Notes under the pieces: model-generated
Told to the model about the DNA's origin: nothing
What the model saw: the letters and a program-made list of their open reading frames with translations, nothing else
The model's database searches: none
Source of the DNA: Clostridia bacterium
Lineage (GTDB): Bacteria; Bacillota; Clostridia; Lachnospirales; Lachnospiraceae
Direction: 5' to 3'
NCBI GenBank assembly: GCA_910576325.1
Contig: CAJTIM010000013.1
Location: forward strand, 56,812 to 120,811
DNA: 64,000 nt
In this document: in pieces, positions 1-8,748 of the stretch
Numbering within the stretch: the first letter of the stretch is position 1
How the letters are laid out: each line of letters begins with the position of its first letter
Program-made: the position numbers and the translations under genes

Positions 1-365
1 AACACAGTCTCAAACCTTTTCATGGATTCATCCAGGTAAACGCTTACCGTGTCCGGAATCCCAAAGGGGCATACGCCGCCCACGGCATGGCCAATCTTCT
101 CCGCCACTTCCTCTTGGGACAGCATAACTGCCTTCTTTCCGAACTTGTCCTTGTATTTCCGGTTGTCAATCTTGGCGTCTCCGGCCGCCACAATGAGAAT
201 CGGGTCTTCGCCCACCTTAAAGGACAAGGTTTTTGCAATCCGCGCCGGAATGCAGCCCACGGCCTGAGCCGCCAGATCCACCGTAGCACTGGAGACCGGA
301 AATTCCAGAATCCGTTCCTCCATTCCATAGGAAGAAAAATACCTGCGTACAATCTCTATCGACAT
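1..365 (-). CDS. YbaK/EbsC-type aminoacyl-tRNA deacylase (partial)
   Basis: The frame starts with ATG at 365 and runs off the left window edge, so about 121 residues are visible. The family consists of free-standing editing domains that hydrolyse mischarged aminoacyl-tRNAs in the cytoplasm. Visible family features are the early lysine in ARIAKTLSF and the conserved turn GHAVGGVCPFG (the GG-x-x-P-x-G element of YbaK proteins). An AAGGAG site lies 7 bases before the start. The gene follows the Hsp70-like gene on the same strand, and a three-way-junction leader repeat (family C) lies between them. The exact tRNA substrate cannot be read from the sequence. Confidence 0.85.
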   Translation of the reverse strand, partial: MSIEIVRRYFSSYGMEERILEFPVSSATVDLAAQAVGCIPARIAKTLSFKVGEDPILIVAAGDAKIDNRKYKDKFGKKAVMLSQEEVAEKIGHAVGGVCPFGIPDTVSVYLDESMKRFETV

Positions 366-370
366 AATAA

Positions 371-530
371 AAACTCCTTTATTCCAGTTCCGCTGTCCCT
401 TGTACAGTACCCTTTAACTAGTAGTCCGTATCGGAAATATGCACAAGGATTTCCGGTACGGACTACTAGAACGATTTCCAGCCACTAACTGCTGTGTCTG
501 TAAATCGTTCCGGCACTGTACAAGAGACAG
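371..530 (-). repeat. Leader repeat C, copy 1 (three-way-junction structure)
   Basis: Three inverted repeats are nested here: an outer stem 393-408 with 515-530 (one mismatch), a 21-bp hairpin 418-438 with 449-469 (one mismatch), and a hairpin 469-477 with 502-510. Read in the gene direction, the element ends with the tail CGGAACTGGAATAAAGGAG (371-392), which includes the ribosome site of the next gene. The second hairpin carries the ACAG...CTGGAAAT core seen in the copies at 30517 and 50111. Seen directly in sequence; the function is not known to me. Confidence 0.75.
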
Positions 531-535
531 CCGTT

Positions 536-2227
536 TTAAAAATCTTCTTCCAACTCTTTAAGCGCCAGCTTCAAATCCTCCCGCGCCTCCTCAATCTTTC
601 CCCGGTCACGTGTGTTCAGCGCTTCTTCAAACTTCCGAATCTCCATATCAATGATCCGCCTGGTATCCCCCATGCTCTCCTCGTAAAGCCGCTCGCAGCG
701 CAGAAGCAGAAGCTTGTTCTCCTCCTGATCCCTGGGATGGATCTTCAGATAGGACAATTCCTCCATGCGCTCCTGGATTTCCTCGTCGGTCATCTCATTT
801 TCCTGACTCTTGATAATCTGCTTGCGCACCTCTCCGGTGGAAAGCACCTTCACTTCCACCTCCAGAATGGAGTTGATATCATAAGTATAAGTTACATCCA
901 CGGACTCTTCGCCCGCCCGGTTCTTGGGCACATTCACCGTCAGCTCTCCAAGAAGCAGATTGTTCGCCGCAAAACGGCTCTCCCCCTGAAGAATATTAAT
1001 AGTAATCTTGCTCTGATCATCATGAAGGGTATAAAACCGCTCCGTGCGGCTGGCCGGAATCACCGTATTCCGCTCAATAATCGGACAGTAATGTCCCGAC
1101 TCATAGCGCCCGTTTCCGCGGTTCACAGTCACCTCCGTACCCAGGGTGAAAGAACACACATCCGTGAGAATCACTTCCTTCACCGCCTGGTTCCGCTCCT
1201 TCATGGCAGCCTGGATAGCCGCCCCCAGAGCCACCGCCTCGTCGGGATGGACGGAAGTATCCGGGAACTTCCGAAACAGTTTAATAATAAAATTTTTCAC
1301 CACCTGGAGACGGGTCGCCCCGCCCACAAGCACCACCACATTGATATCCGACAGCTTAATATGAGCATCCGCCAGACTTCTCTGAACTGGCTTTCGAATC
1401 TTATCCAAAAGAGGCTCGCACTGTTCCTCGTACTCCTTCTGGGTAATCTCCAGCTCTTCCGCCTTTCCGTCAATGGTACAGGTAAATTTTGACTTGGCAC
1501 TGTCCGCAAAGCCCAGCTTACATTCCTCCGCCGCTTTGTGAAGCATGCCTCGGGTCTTGCTGTCCAGCGTATCCACATCTATTTTCTTCTTCTGGAGAAA
1601 CAGCTTTTCCAGTACATCCGTAAAGTCCTCGCCTCCCAGATAATTGTCCCCGGCCACGGCCCGAACCTCCAGAATATTCTGAAACAGCTCCAGAATGGAG
1701 ACGTCAAAGGTGCCGCCGCCCAAGTCAAAAACAAGAAACTTCGTATTTTTCGTCTTTTCATAAAGGCCGTAGGCAATGGCCGCCGCCGTAGGCTCGCTGA
1801 TAATACGCTCTACCTTTAAACCCGCCAGCTCCCCGGCGCGCTTGGTCGCTTTTCGCCTCTTGTCGTCAAAGTAGGCCGGAACGCTGATCACAGCCTCCGT
1901 CACCTCTTCCTTCAGATAAGCTTCCGCATCCTCTTTCAGAGAACGAAGCACAAAGGAAGACAACTCCTCCGCGGTAAACTGCTTGTGTCCCAGATCAAAC
2001 TTCTTGGTGCTTCCCATGCTCCGCTTAAACACCTGAGCCGTCGTACCCGGGTACAAAAGCCCCCGCTCACGGGCCGTCTCGCCCACATAGATCTGGTCGT
2101 TCTCGTCCACGCTTACAATAGAGGGCGTCAGATTCTTCCCTAAACGGTTGGGAATAATTTTCGGCCCGTCCTCCGTAAAGTAAGCGGCCAGACTGTTTGT
2201 TGTTCCTAAATCAATTCCAATAATCAT
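536..2227 (-). CDS. Hsp70-family chaperone, short DnaK/HscC-like
   Basis: The protein has 563 residues when started at the ATG at 2227, which has GAGGA 9 bases upstream and puts MIIGIDLGTTNSLAAYF, the Hsp70 phosphate-binding motif, at the N-terminus. The second ATPase motif FDLGGGTFDVS follows near residue 170, and the beta-sandwich substrate domain lies after about residue 380. It is shorter than DnaK (about 610) and ends in ELEEDF without an EEVD-like tail, which fits specialised HscC-type Hsp70s. The gene upstream encodes a J-domain-like TPR protein, so the two probably form a dedicated chaperone pair; GrpE and housekeeping DnaJ are absent from the window. Confidence 0.9.
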   Translation of the reverse strand: MIIGIDLGTTNSLAAYFTEDGPKIIPNRLGKNLTPSIVSVDENDQIYVGETARERGLLYPGTTAQVFKRSMGSTKKFDLGHKQFTAEELSSFVLRSLKEDAEAYLKEEVTEAVISVPAYFDDKRRKATKRAGELAGLKVERIISEPTAAAIAYGLYEKTKNTKFLVFDLGGGTFDVSILELFQNILEVRAVAGDNYLGGEDFTDVLEKLFLQKKKIDVDTLDSKTRGMLHKAAEECKLGFADSAKSKFTCTIDGKAEELEITQKEYEEQCEPLLDKIRKPVQRSLADAHIKLSDINVVVLVGGATRLQVVKNFIIKLFRKFPDTSVHPDEAVALGAAIQAAMKERNQAVKEVILTDVCSFTLGTEVTVNRGNGRYESGHYCPIIERNTVIPASRTERFYTLHDDQSKITINILQGESRFAANNLLLGELTVNVPKNRAGEESVDVTYTYDINSILEVEVKVLSTGEVRKQIIKSQENEMTDEEIQERMEELSYLKIHPRDQEENKLLLLRCERLYEESMGDTRRIIDMEIRKFEEALNTRDRGKIEEAREDLKLALKELEEDF

Positions 2228-2334
2228 TCCATGTTCCTCTAGTCTCTTATATATGTCTTTTTGTTTCAAATCCGAACTGCTCTCATACATCCTCCCAAAA
2301 TCAGTATCGGAACAGAAGCATGTTTCCGAATCCG

Positions 2335-5300
2335 TTAACGCTTCTTAAGCTTCTTTGTCAGAAACTCCATTTTTGCAATGCTCAAATCATTGCGCACGGA
2401 CTCCCTGCATGCCTTTTCATAGCAGTTCAGAGCTTCCGCAAGATTTCCTTCTTTTTCGTAAAGAAATCCCATAGCCTCCCAGTAATCTTCACACTCTTTA
2501 AAGTTGCAGTGACGGCATTTGGCTGCCTTTTCAATCTGGTTAAAATACTTCTTTGCCATCTCCAGATCGCCAAGGTAGAAATACATGGCGCCCATATTGT
2601 AAAGGCGGCTTCTTCTATAATAGAAATCATTTAAGTATTTGTCAATATGCCCGAAGCGTCTGCCGATAGATTCCAGTGCAAGCTTCTGATAGGGAATGCC
2701 CTTATCCGGAGTTCCCAGCTCATAATAGCACTCCATAATACTGCGGCAGCAGCGATCATAGCCGTAAGCATTCTTATTCTTCAGATCCAGAGCCTTCTGA
2801 TAGCACTCCAGAGCCTTCTTTGTATTTTTCTTATAATACAGATACACATCCGCAATATGGCTCCATGCATCCGAAGCATCCCCGTCATTTTCCGCCTTCT
2901 TCCGGGCGGTCTGATAAAGGGAAATGGCCTTGGCAAAGCGCTTCATCTGCACATATACCTCGCCTGCCTCCAGGTAATAGGAAACCGTATCCTCCCCGTA
3001 GAAGCTTTTGATCTCCTCCATCGCCTGATCCAACAGGTGCATCTTCTTCAGCACCCGGATAATATCCTTGCGGATGGCGCGGTTCTGAGGAAACTCCTGG
3101 CTTCCCTTCCGATACCATTCCAAAGCCCTTGTAAAATCACACATGCGCTCATAGGTGCCCCCAAGGTTGCTGTAGGCGATGATCGTCTCATTTTCCTCCA
3201 TCACCTCAATGGACTTTTTGAACAGCTCGACAGCTCTCTCATACTGCTCCGTGTATTTGTAAATACAGCCCTGGTTATTGTAGGCATACGTATTATTCGG
3301 CTCCAGCTCCGCAGCCTTTATAAAATCAGCCTCAGCCAAATCCCACTCTCCTGCCTCCAGATACAAAAGGCCGCGCTCAATATAATAGTAGGCACAGGGA
3401 TCTAATTCCAACTGCCGGGTGGCAAAGGGAACAGCCTCTTTATAATACTTCAAATCGCCCGTATCCTTTAAAATATCCGTATAAATGTCCACGATCCGGC
3501 TGTTGGCCCTGGGATTCTCCTCATTGACCTTTAAAACCTTTTTGTAATACTCAAGAGCCTGACTCCGCTTGCCCATGCTGGCGTAGCAGCGGGCCATATT
3601 TTCATATACGAGTTCATTTTCCCCGTATTCCTTCTCGCAGATCTGGTAATCGGCCATCGCCCGGTCATGCTCCTTGAGATCCGCCAGGGTATTGGCCCGA
3701 ATCCACAGATACAGCTTATCATTATGAAAACCGCATGCTTTTTCTATGTACTTTAAGGCGTCTCTCTGACGGTCAAGCCCCCGGCAGCAGCGTGCAATCT
3801 CATAGTACAGCTCCGCCATCTGCTCGTCGGTTACGCTCTCCCGGTACTCCTTAAACTTCTCCTCCAGTTTTTTCGCCTGCTCATAGGCTGCCTTGAACTC
3901 CTCATCCTTTTCCGCCGTCTCTCTTGCAATAGTCAGCTCAATCAGATCCAGCTTGGGACTTCCGACCTCCGCTTCCTCCGCCTGTTTTAAGATTCCTCTG
4001 GCATCGTCATACTGGCCGTAGCGGATAAATACATCCGCAGCCAGCTCATAAATCTGAGGATAACCGTTATAAATATCCTTGGCACTGTAAAAGTTGTCCA
4101 CAACGCCCTGTCCGTTATGCATCTCATAGCAGCATTTCTGGCGCAGCACATAGGCATAAAAATCATTGCGGTCCGTCTCGATCATCTGATCGCACACATC
4201 CACGGCCTTCTGATATTCCTCCTGATCCATGTAAATCTGTGCTTTTTCAATCTGATAATTCCGGGTATTCGGCTCCTGCTTCAAAGCCTCATCAATGGAC
4301 TCCAAAGCCTGCTCATAGCAGGATTCCTGTTCTTCCTTCGGAAGCTCCCCTTCCTTTGCAAGCATATGAAGTGCCTTTGCAATAATCTCGCAGGCTCCGG
4401 CAATCCGCCCCGGAATCCGATCCAGCTGCTTGCCCTTTTCCTCTTCCTTCGCCTCGGCTTCCCTGGCCTCCGCCTCCGTTTGGATACAGGGAATACAGGC
4501 TCTTGCCGCGTCTACGGCCTTTTGGTACTGCTGCTCCATCAGATAGCACTTGGAAAGGAGACTGTAGTATTCCGCCCTTCTGCTTTCGCCCATACTGCGG
4601 CCCTCCAGAAGAGCCGTACCCTTCCCCGGGAGATCATTTTGAAGGTAGCACCAGCCAAGCTCCATCACATCCTCGTCCGAAGCCTCCTCCTTCTCAATCC
4701 GCTCCTCATAAAGCTTCATAAGGCTTTGATTGATATCCCGCATCGTCTCCAGAAGCGCATCCTCCTGGGAACTGATACGAAGAGCCTCCACGCAGTATTC
4801 CTTGGCCTTTATGGGGTCTCCCTGCTCCTGATAATGCTTCGCCAGGTATTTATTTGCCATATAATGCGTCGGACACTCCTTCAGAATCTTTTCAAAGCAG
4901 TCCTTCGCCTCTTCCTTTTCTCCGTTTTCCCAGAAAATCTCGCCTCCGTAGGCAAGACTGCGCATATCGTCCTCCATCAATGCCAGAAGGCCGTGTATCC
5001 ATCCGGAAGCCTTGGCAATATCCTCTCGGTTCCGCTCAAGCCGGGCCTCCTCCAGCATCAGATAGGGATGGGAAACAGGCAGATGCTTCAAAGTATCCAG
5101 AATACCGCCTGCTCCCTCTACGTCCCCGCTGTCATTCTTCCTGCAAAGCTCGTAATAATGGTACAGAAACGTATCATAATCCCCTTCATCCGCCCCTTTA
5201 AACGCCTCATAGGGAAAGTCGTCGTCACTCTGACACTGATGCATAACAAAATCTATAAAATTCGGATGAAATTTTTCCAGAAGCTCCGTCCGCTCCTCCT

Positions 5301-5715
5301 GGAGATTGAACGTCTTGTCAATCAATTTCCAAATATCGGTCTTAATCCGGTAATTATCTGCCAGAAAATCAAGGAGTGCATCCCGAACCTCCACGCTGGT
5401 ATCCAGATCCAGACAGATATCATCCCGCAGAAGTTCTTCCCACAAAGAGGCATCCAGACGCTTAGAGAGCGAAAAATAAACCTCCCGCACCCGTTCGATC
5501 CAAAGCTCCACCGGCGTCTCCGGCGCCTTTTTCAGCTCCTCCGGGCGATCCGCATAGGCATTGGCCGCCTCATAAGCCTCCCGAAGCCGCTTAAACCCTT
5601 CCGGATCATCCTCCGGATTCACCTTCACCAACAGCCGCCGGTAGGCATCCTGAATCACCTGCTTATCTTTTGTCTTTTCAATTTCCAGAATGGAAAAGCT
5701 AATGGTTTCGTCCAT
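2335..5715 (-). CDS. Large TPR protein with degenerate N-terminal J domain
   Basis: It has 1126 residues. The chosen start (MDETISFSIL, 5715) has AAGGGATG upstream; an in-frame start further upstream has no such site. Residues about 10-50 look like a J domain (helix QDAYRRLLVKV followed by FKRLREAYEAA), but the HPD tripeptide that activates Hsp70 is replaced by NPE in KVNPEDDPEGF. The rest is a long chain of tetratricopeptide repeats with many A-x-x-x-Y-x-K-A-L helices, and there is no signal peptide or membrane segment. It is followed directly by the Hsp70-like gene. Inferred role: co-chaperone or scaffold for that Hsp70. Confidence 0.8.
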   Translation of the reverse strand: MDETISFSILEIEKTKDKQVIQDAYRRLLVKVNPEDDPEGFKRLREAYEAANAYADRPEELKKAPETPVELWIERVREVYFSLSKRLDASLWEELLRDDICLDLDTSVEVRDALLDFLADNYRIKTDIWKLIDKTFNLQEERTELLEKFHPNFIDFVMHQCQSDDDFPYEAFKGADEGDYDTFLYHYYELCRKNDSGDVEGAGGILDTLKHLPVSHPYLMLEEARLERNREDIAKASGWIHGLLALMEDDMRSLAYGGEIFWENGEKEEAKDCFEKILKECPTHYMANKYLAKHYQEQGDPIKAKEYCVEALRISSQEDALLETMRDINQSLMKLYEERIEKEEASDEDVMELGWCYLQNDLPGKGTALLEGRSMGESRRAEYYSLLSKCYLMEQQYQKAVDAARACIPCIQTEAEAREAEAKEEEKGKQLDRIPGRIAGACEIIAKALHMLAKEGELPKEEQESCYEQALESIDEALKQEPNTRNYQIEKAQIYMDQEEYQKAVDVCDQMIETDRNDFYAYVLRQKCCYEMHNGQGVVDNFYSAKDIYNGYPQIYELAADVFIRYGQYDDARGILKQAEEAEVGSPKLDLIELTIARETAEKDEEFKAAYEQAKKLEEKFKEYRESVTDEQMAELYYEIARCCRGLDRQRDALKYIEKACGFHNDKLYLWIRANTLADLKEHDRAMADYQICEKEYGENELVYENMARCYASMGKRSQALEYYKKVLKVNEENPRANSRIVDIYTDILKDTGDLKYYKEAVPFATRQLELDPCAYYYIERGLLYLEAGEWDLAEADFIKAAELEPNNTYAYNNQGCIYKYTEQYERAVELFKKSIEVMEENETIIAYSNLGGTYERMCDFTRALEWYRKGSQEFPQNRAIRKDIIRVLKKMHLLDQAMEEIKSFYGEDTVSYYLEAGEVYVQMKRFAKAISLYQTARKKAENDGDASDAWSHIADVYLYYKKNTKKALECYQKALDLKNKNAYGYDRCCRSIMECYYELGTPDKGIPYQKLALESIGRRFGHIDKYLNDFYYRRSRLYNMGAMYFYLGDLEMAKKYFNQIEKAAKCRHCNFKECEDYWEAMGFLYEKEGNLAEALNCYEKACRESVRNDLSIAKMEFLTKKLKKR

Positions 5716-5755
5716 AGATATCATCCCTTTCGCGCATTTGTTCACACTATTTTCA

Positions 5756-5784
5756 AGTATAGCACAAAAGGCTAAAAATGTGAA
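5756..5784 (-). promoter_or_regulatory. Sigma-A-type promoter of the TPR/Hsp70 operon
   Basis: On the minus strand TTCACA (5779-5784) and TATACT (5756-5761) are separated by exactly 17 bases, about 40 bases before the TPR gene start. Seen directly; activity is inferred. Confidence 0.65.
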
Positions 5785-5840
5785 GAACATGGACAAAAAA
5801 TAGCATTACATACCCCTCACCCCTTCGCCCTCCAAAGTCA

Positions 5841-6060
5841 GGATAAGCGTCTGGCGGCAGACTGGCCCTATGGTTTTTCCAATATCCAGTGTCCGGCTGT
5901 TCACGCACAGGCGTCTGATATGGGCGAACATTGACAAAAAATCCATCACATCACAAAACAAATCAAGTCAATGTACGCTCAGAGCAGACGCCTGTACGTG
6001 AACCGTCCGAACACGGATATGGAAAAATCATAGGGCCAGTCTGCCGCCAGACGCTTATCC
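5841..6060 (+). repeat. Palindromic element A, copy A1
   Basis: This 220-bp hairpin has outer arms 5841-5880 and 6021-6060 that match over 40 bp with one mismatch (the outer 32 bp are perfect). Inside are the family-conserved blocks TTTTCC-x-ATATCC, GTGTCCGGCTGTTC and, on the far side, GAACCGTCCGAACAC followed by GGATATGGAAAA. Two inner copy-specific stems (around AGGCGTCTG and CATTGAC) also pair. The outer arm begins 9 bases after the stop codon of the SpoVAF-like gene. The rest of the region 5716-6068 holds the promoter described above and nothing else I could identify. Confidence 0.85.
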
Positions 6061-6068
6061 GTCCCCAC

Positions 6069-7475
6069 CTACTCCTTCAGCCGCAGCCTCAAAAACCTCT
6101 TCTTAAGCTGCGTCAGATTCAGCGGCAACAAAGGATAAATATAACTCTTCCCCGCAATCGTCTTATTCCCCACAATCGCCACAACCGTAATCAGAAGCCC
6201 GATCAAAAATCCCCAAAGATCAAACAGAGAAGTAAGCACAAGCATAATCAGCCGCATAAACTTAAGCGCATAGCTCAGTTCATAACTGGACTGCGTATAA
6301 TTTGCAATCGCCACAAACGCCATATACATCATAATCTCCGCATTAAACCACCCGGAATCCACCGTAAACTGCCCAAGCACAATACCGGCCACCACACTCA
6401 GCGGCGTGCTTAACATACTCGGCGTATTAATCGCCGCAAGCCTTAAGCCGTCAATGGCAAGCTCCAGCATCAAAAACTGCCACACAATGGGCACATTAAT
6501 CGTGTCCTTAATCTCAATAAAAGAAAGCCAAGGCGGAACCCACTGCGGATTCTGAAACAGCAGCAGAAACACCGGTGTCAAAAGCAGCGTAATAAGCGCA
6601 ATCAAAAACCGCGTCAACCTCAGATAAGATCCGGTCACCGGCGGGAAATAATAATCATCCGCTTCCTCCACAATATCAAAAATCGACGTCGGCACAACCA
6701 TCGCCTGAGGAGAATTATCTACTAAAACAACAATATTCCCCTCCAGGATAGCCGCAGAAGCCGCATCGGGCCGCTCCGTAAACTTGAACTTCGGAAAGGG
6801 ATTAAACCATTTCCTGTCATAAATACATTCCGCCAGACTTTCCTGATTCATAGTCAGCGCATCCACCTTAATCGCATTGATCCGCCCCCGGATCTCCCGG
6901 AGAAGCTTCCGATCCACCCGATCCTGCATATAGCAAAGTACAATATCCGTCCGCGACGTCCTCCCCGCCGTAAGAATCTCCATAGACAGCTTGGGACTTC
7001 GGATTCTCCGCCGGATAAGAGCCGTATTAAACACCACCGTCTCCACAAATCCATCCTTAGAACCCCGAAGCGCCTTGTCCTTGGAAGGCTCGTCCACCCC
7101 GCGCATGGGATAAGAACGGCAGTCCAGGCCGATACAGGTATCGTAACCGTCGATCAACAGGCAGGTAATACCCGAGAGCAGGCTCTGAACCAGCAAATCC
7201 TCCTCTTCAATGGCCGTCACCTCCACATAGGGGACCACATGATCAATCATCTGCTTTGCCGTCATAGGCATTTCCTCCGGCTTCAGCTTATAGAAAAACT
7301 CCAGAAGCTTTTCCATAATCGCCTCCTCCAGAAAGCCGTCAATAAAATAAATGCAGGCATCCCTTCCTGCTATGGTAATTCCCTTGCGGATAATATCAAA
7401 ATTACTGTCCAGATTCAAGATTTCATTCAAGTTCGATACATTTTCATCCAAATGCTCGGAAAGCCTGATTCCCAT
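6069..7475 (-). CDS. spoVAF: Spore membrane protein of the GerA family, SpoVAF type
   Basis: It has 468 residues. The N-terminal soluble half contains the family block RGSKDGFVETVVFNTALIRR and later EGNIVVLVDNSPQAMVVPT. The C-terminal half has about five membrane segments, starting with LTRFLIALITLLLTPVFLLL. These features match GerA-type A subunits, and the RGS-x-DGFVE block is closest to SpoVAF as I remember it. In spore formers such proteins sit in the inner spore membrane and act in germination. No spoVA genes are next to it. AGGAGGTG precedes the start by 10 bases, and a sigma-G-like promoter lies further upstream, so forespore expression is likely. Confidence 0.8.
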   Translation of the reverse strand: MGIRLSEHLDENVSNLNEILNLDSNFDIIRKGITIAGRDACIYFIDGFLEEAIMEKLLEFFYKLKPEEMPMTAKQMIDHVVPYVEVTAIEEEDLLVQSLLSGITCLLIDGYDTCIGLDCRSYPMRGVDEPSKDKALRGSKDGFVETVVFNTALIRRRIRSPKLSMEILTAGRTSRTDIVLCYMQDRVDRKLLREIRGRINAIKVDALTMNQESLAECIYDRKWFNPFPKFKFTERPDAASAAILEGNIVVLVDNSPQAMVVPTSIFDIVEEADDYYFPPVTGSYLRLTRFLIALITLLLTPVFLLLFQNPQWVPPWLSFIEIKDTINVPIVWQFLMLELAIDGLRLAAINTPSMLSTPLSVVAGIVLGQFTVDSGWFNAEIMMYMAFVAIANYTQSSYELSYALKFMRLIMLVLTSLFDLWGFLIGLLITVVAIVGNKTIAGKSYIYPLLPLNLTQLKKRFLRLRLKE

Positions 7476-7486
7476 CCTTCAAGCAC

Positions 7487-7526
7487 CTCCTAATTTTAGT
7501 TCCGCAATATCCCGTCCATATTACGG
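7487..7526 (-). repeat. Leader repeat C, short form
   Basis: In the gene direction a hairpin CCGTAATAT-GGACGGG-ATATTGCGG is followed by AACTAAAATTAGGAGG. This keeps the outer stem and tail of family C but lacks the inner hairpin. It lies between the promoter and the ribosome site of the SpoVAF-like gene. Confidence 0.55.
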
Positions 7527-7540
7527 AATCATATTTTTCA

Positions 7541-7570
7541 TAGTATGAGAAAAATCGGGAAAAACTATAC
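7541..7570 (-). promoter_or_regulatory. Sigma-G (forespore) promoter candidate
   Basis: On the minus strand GTATA (7566-7570) and CATACTA (7541-7547) are 18 bases apart. This fits the Bacillus sigma-G pattern GNATR-N18-CATNNTA and lies upstream of a forespore-type gene. Sigma-F recognises similar sites, so either is possible. Confidence 0.55.
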
Positions 7571-7588
7571 TTCCTATTAAATTTCTGC

Positions 7589-7594
7589 TATAAT
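7589..7594 (+). promoter_or_regulatory. Extended -10 promoter of the DHH gene
   Basis: TATAAT preceded by TGC forms an extended -10 box about 90 bases before the DHH phosphoesterase start. I see no good -35 box, which extended -10 promoters can do without. Confidence 0.5.
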
Positions 7595-7684
7595 CATTCA
7601 GGAAAAGAGAACGAAGGCGCATATACAAAGCCGTCGCTCCCGGATATGGAATAACATCATACCAGAAAGGAAGTTACTGATTTT

Positions 7685-8674
7685 ATGGAAGATTTTAACC
7701 GACTGATTCAGCTCTGTCAGGGAAAAAACGTCTACATACAGACCCACAATTTTCCTGACCCGGATGCTATCGCTTCCGCCTTTGGACTTCAGCGCCTCTT
7801 TGCACACTTCGGTCTGAAAAGTACCCTGTGCTATGCCGGGCGTATAGATAAGCTGAGTTCCTCCAAGATGCTGACGGCTTTTGATATCGAAATGCTTTCC
7901 TATGAGGAGCTGCGCAGCCAAATGGGAGAACAGGACCCAATCATCTGTGTGGACAGCCAGAAAAACAGCGGAAATATTACGGATTTTATAGGGGACGAGA
8001 TCGCCTGCATCGATCATCATCCTATCTTTGTGCGGACAGAATATCTCTATCAGGATATCCGCATTACAGGCGCATGTTCCTCGCTGATCGCACAATATTT
8101 CCAAAGGCTTGGAGTTACGCCCGATGAAAATGCGGCCACCGCTCTTCTCTACGGAATCCGCATGGATACCCTGCAGTTTTCCCGCGGCGTTACACAGATG
8201 GATATTGAGATGTTTTCCTATCTCTTTCCCCTAAGCAACACGGAAAAAATGCTGGAGCTGGAGCGCAATAACATTGAACTCACGGATCTGCGAGCCTACA
8301 GTGAGGCTATCAATACCATTACTCTCTATGATACTACAGGCTTTGCTGTCATACCTTTCTCCTGCCCTGACGGGTTGATTGCGGCATTGTCCGATTTTAT
8401 TCTTTCACTGGAGGAGGTTCTTGTTTCTGTCGTTCTGTGCCACCGCAAGGATGGGATTAAGCTCTCCGTGCGCTCGGAAATCTCCCAGGTACATGCCGGA
8501 CAGCTGATTCGGACAGCCCTTGAGGGAATCGGTGACGGCGGAGGCCACAGTGAGATGGCAGGCGGTATGGTGAGGCAGGAACAGCTTTCTATGCTGGGGC
8601 AGTATCCGGATGATCTTCTGCGTGACCGGATTCTTAAGGCTCTGGAGGATATGGAACGGGAAACTGTTAAATAG
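7685..8674 (+). CDS. DHH/DHHA1 phosphoesterase (NrnA-like)
   Basis: It has 329 residues. The metal-binding motifs of the DHH family are visible: D-x-D in NFPDPDAIAS (about residue 25), D in CVDSQ, and DHH in ACIDHHPIF (about 108). The C-terminal DHHA1 part carries GDGGGHSEMAGG, the substrate-binding glycine loop. Related NrnA proteins degrade short oligonucleotides (nanoRNA), linear dinucleotides or 3'-phosphoadenosine phosphate in the cytoplasm; which substrate applies here cannot be told. GAAAGGAAG precedes the start. The HAD phosphatase gene follows after 74 bases and is probably co-transcribed. Confidence 0.85.
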   Translation: MEDFNRLIQLCQGKNVYIQTHNFPDPDAIASAFGLQRLFAHFGLKSTLCYAGRIDKLSSSKMLTAFDIEMLSYEELRSQMGEQDPIICVDSQKNSGNITDFIGDEIACIDHHPIFVRTEYLYQDIRITGACSSLIAQYFQRLGVTPDENAATALLYGIRMDTLQFSRGVTQMDIEMFSYLFPLSNTEKMLELERNNIELTDLRAYSEAINTITLYDTTGFAVIPFSCPDGLIAALSDFILSLEEVLVSVVLCHRKDGIKLSVRSEISQVHAGQLIRTALEGIGDGGGHSEMAGGMVRQEQLSMLGQYPDDLLRDRILKALEDMERETVK

Positions 8675-8748
8675 TATTTTGATAAGAATTTTATACAGTT
8701 GAGAAAGAGACAGAATTTTTAAAAATTATGATAAAGGGAGTTCATATA

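Noticed and set aside
494..1492. 332-codon plus-strand frame opposite the Hsp70 gene
   Set aside because: It is a shadow of the conserved Hsp70 coding region and shows no domain.
4117..5775. 552-codon open frame on the plus strand opposite the TPR gene
   Set aside because: It is leucine/isoleucine/histidine-rich shadow sequence with no ribosome site; the opposite strand encodes a well-formed TPR protein.
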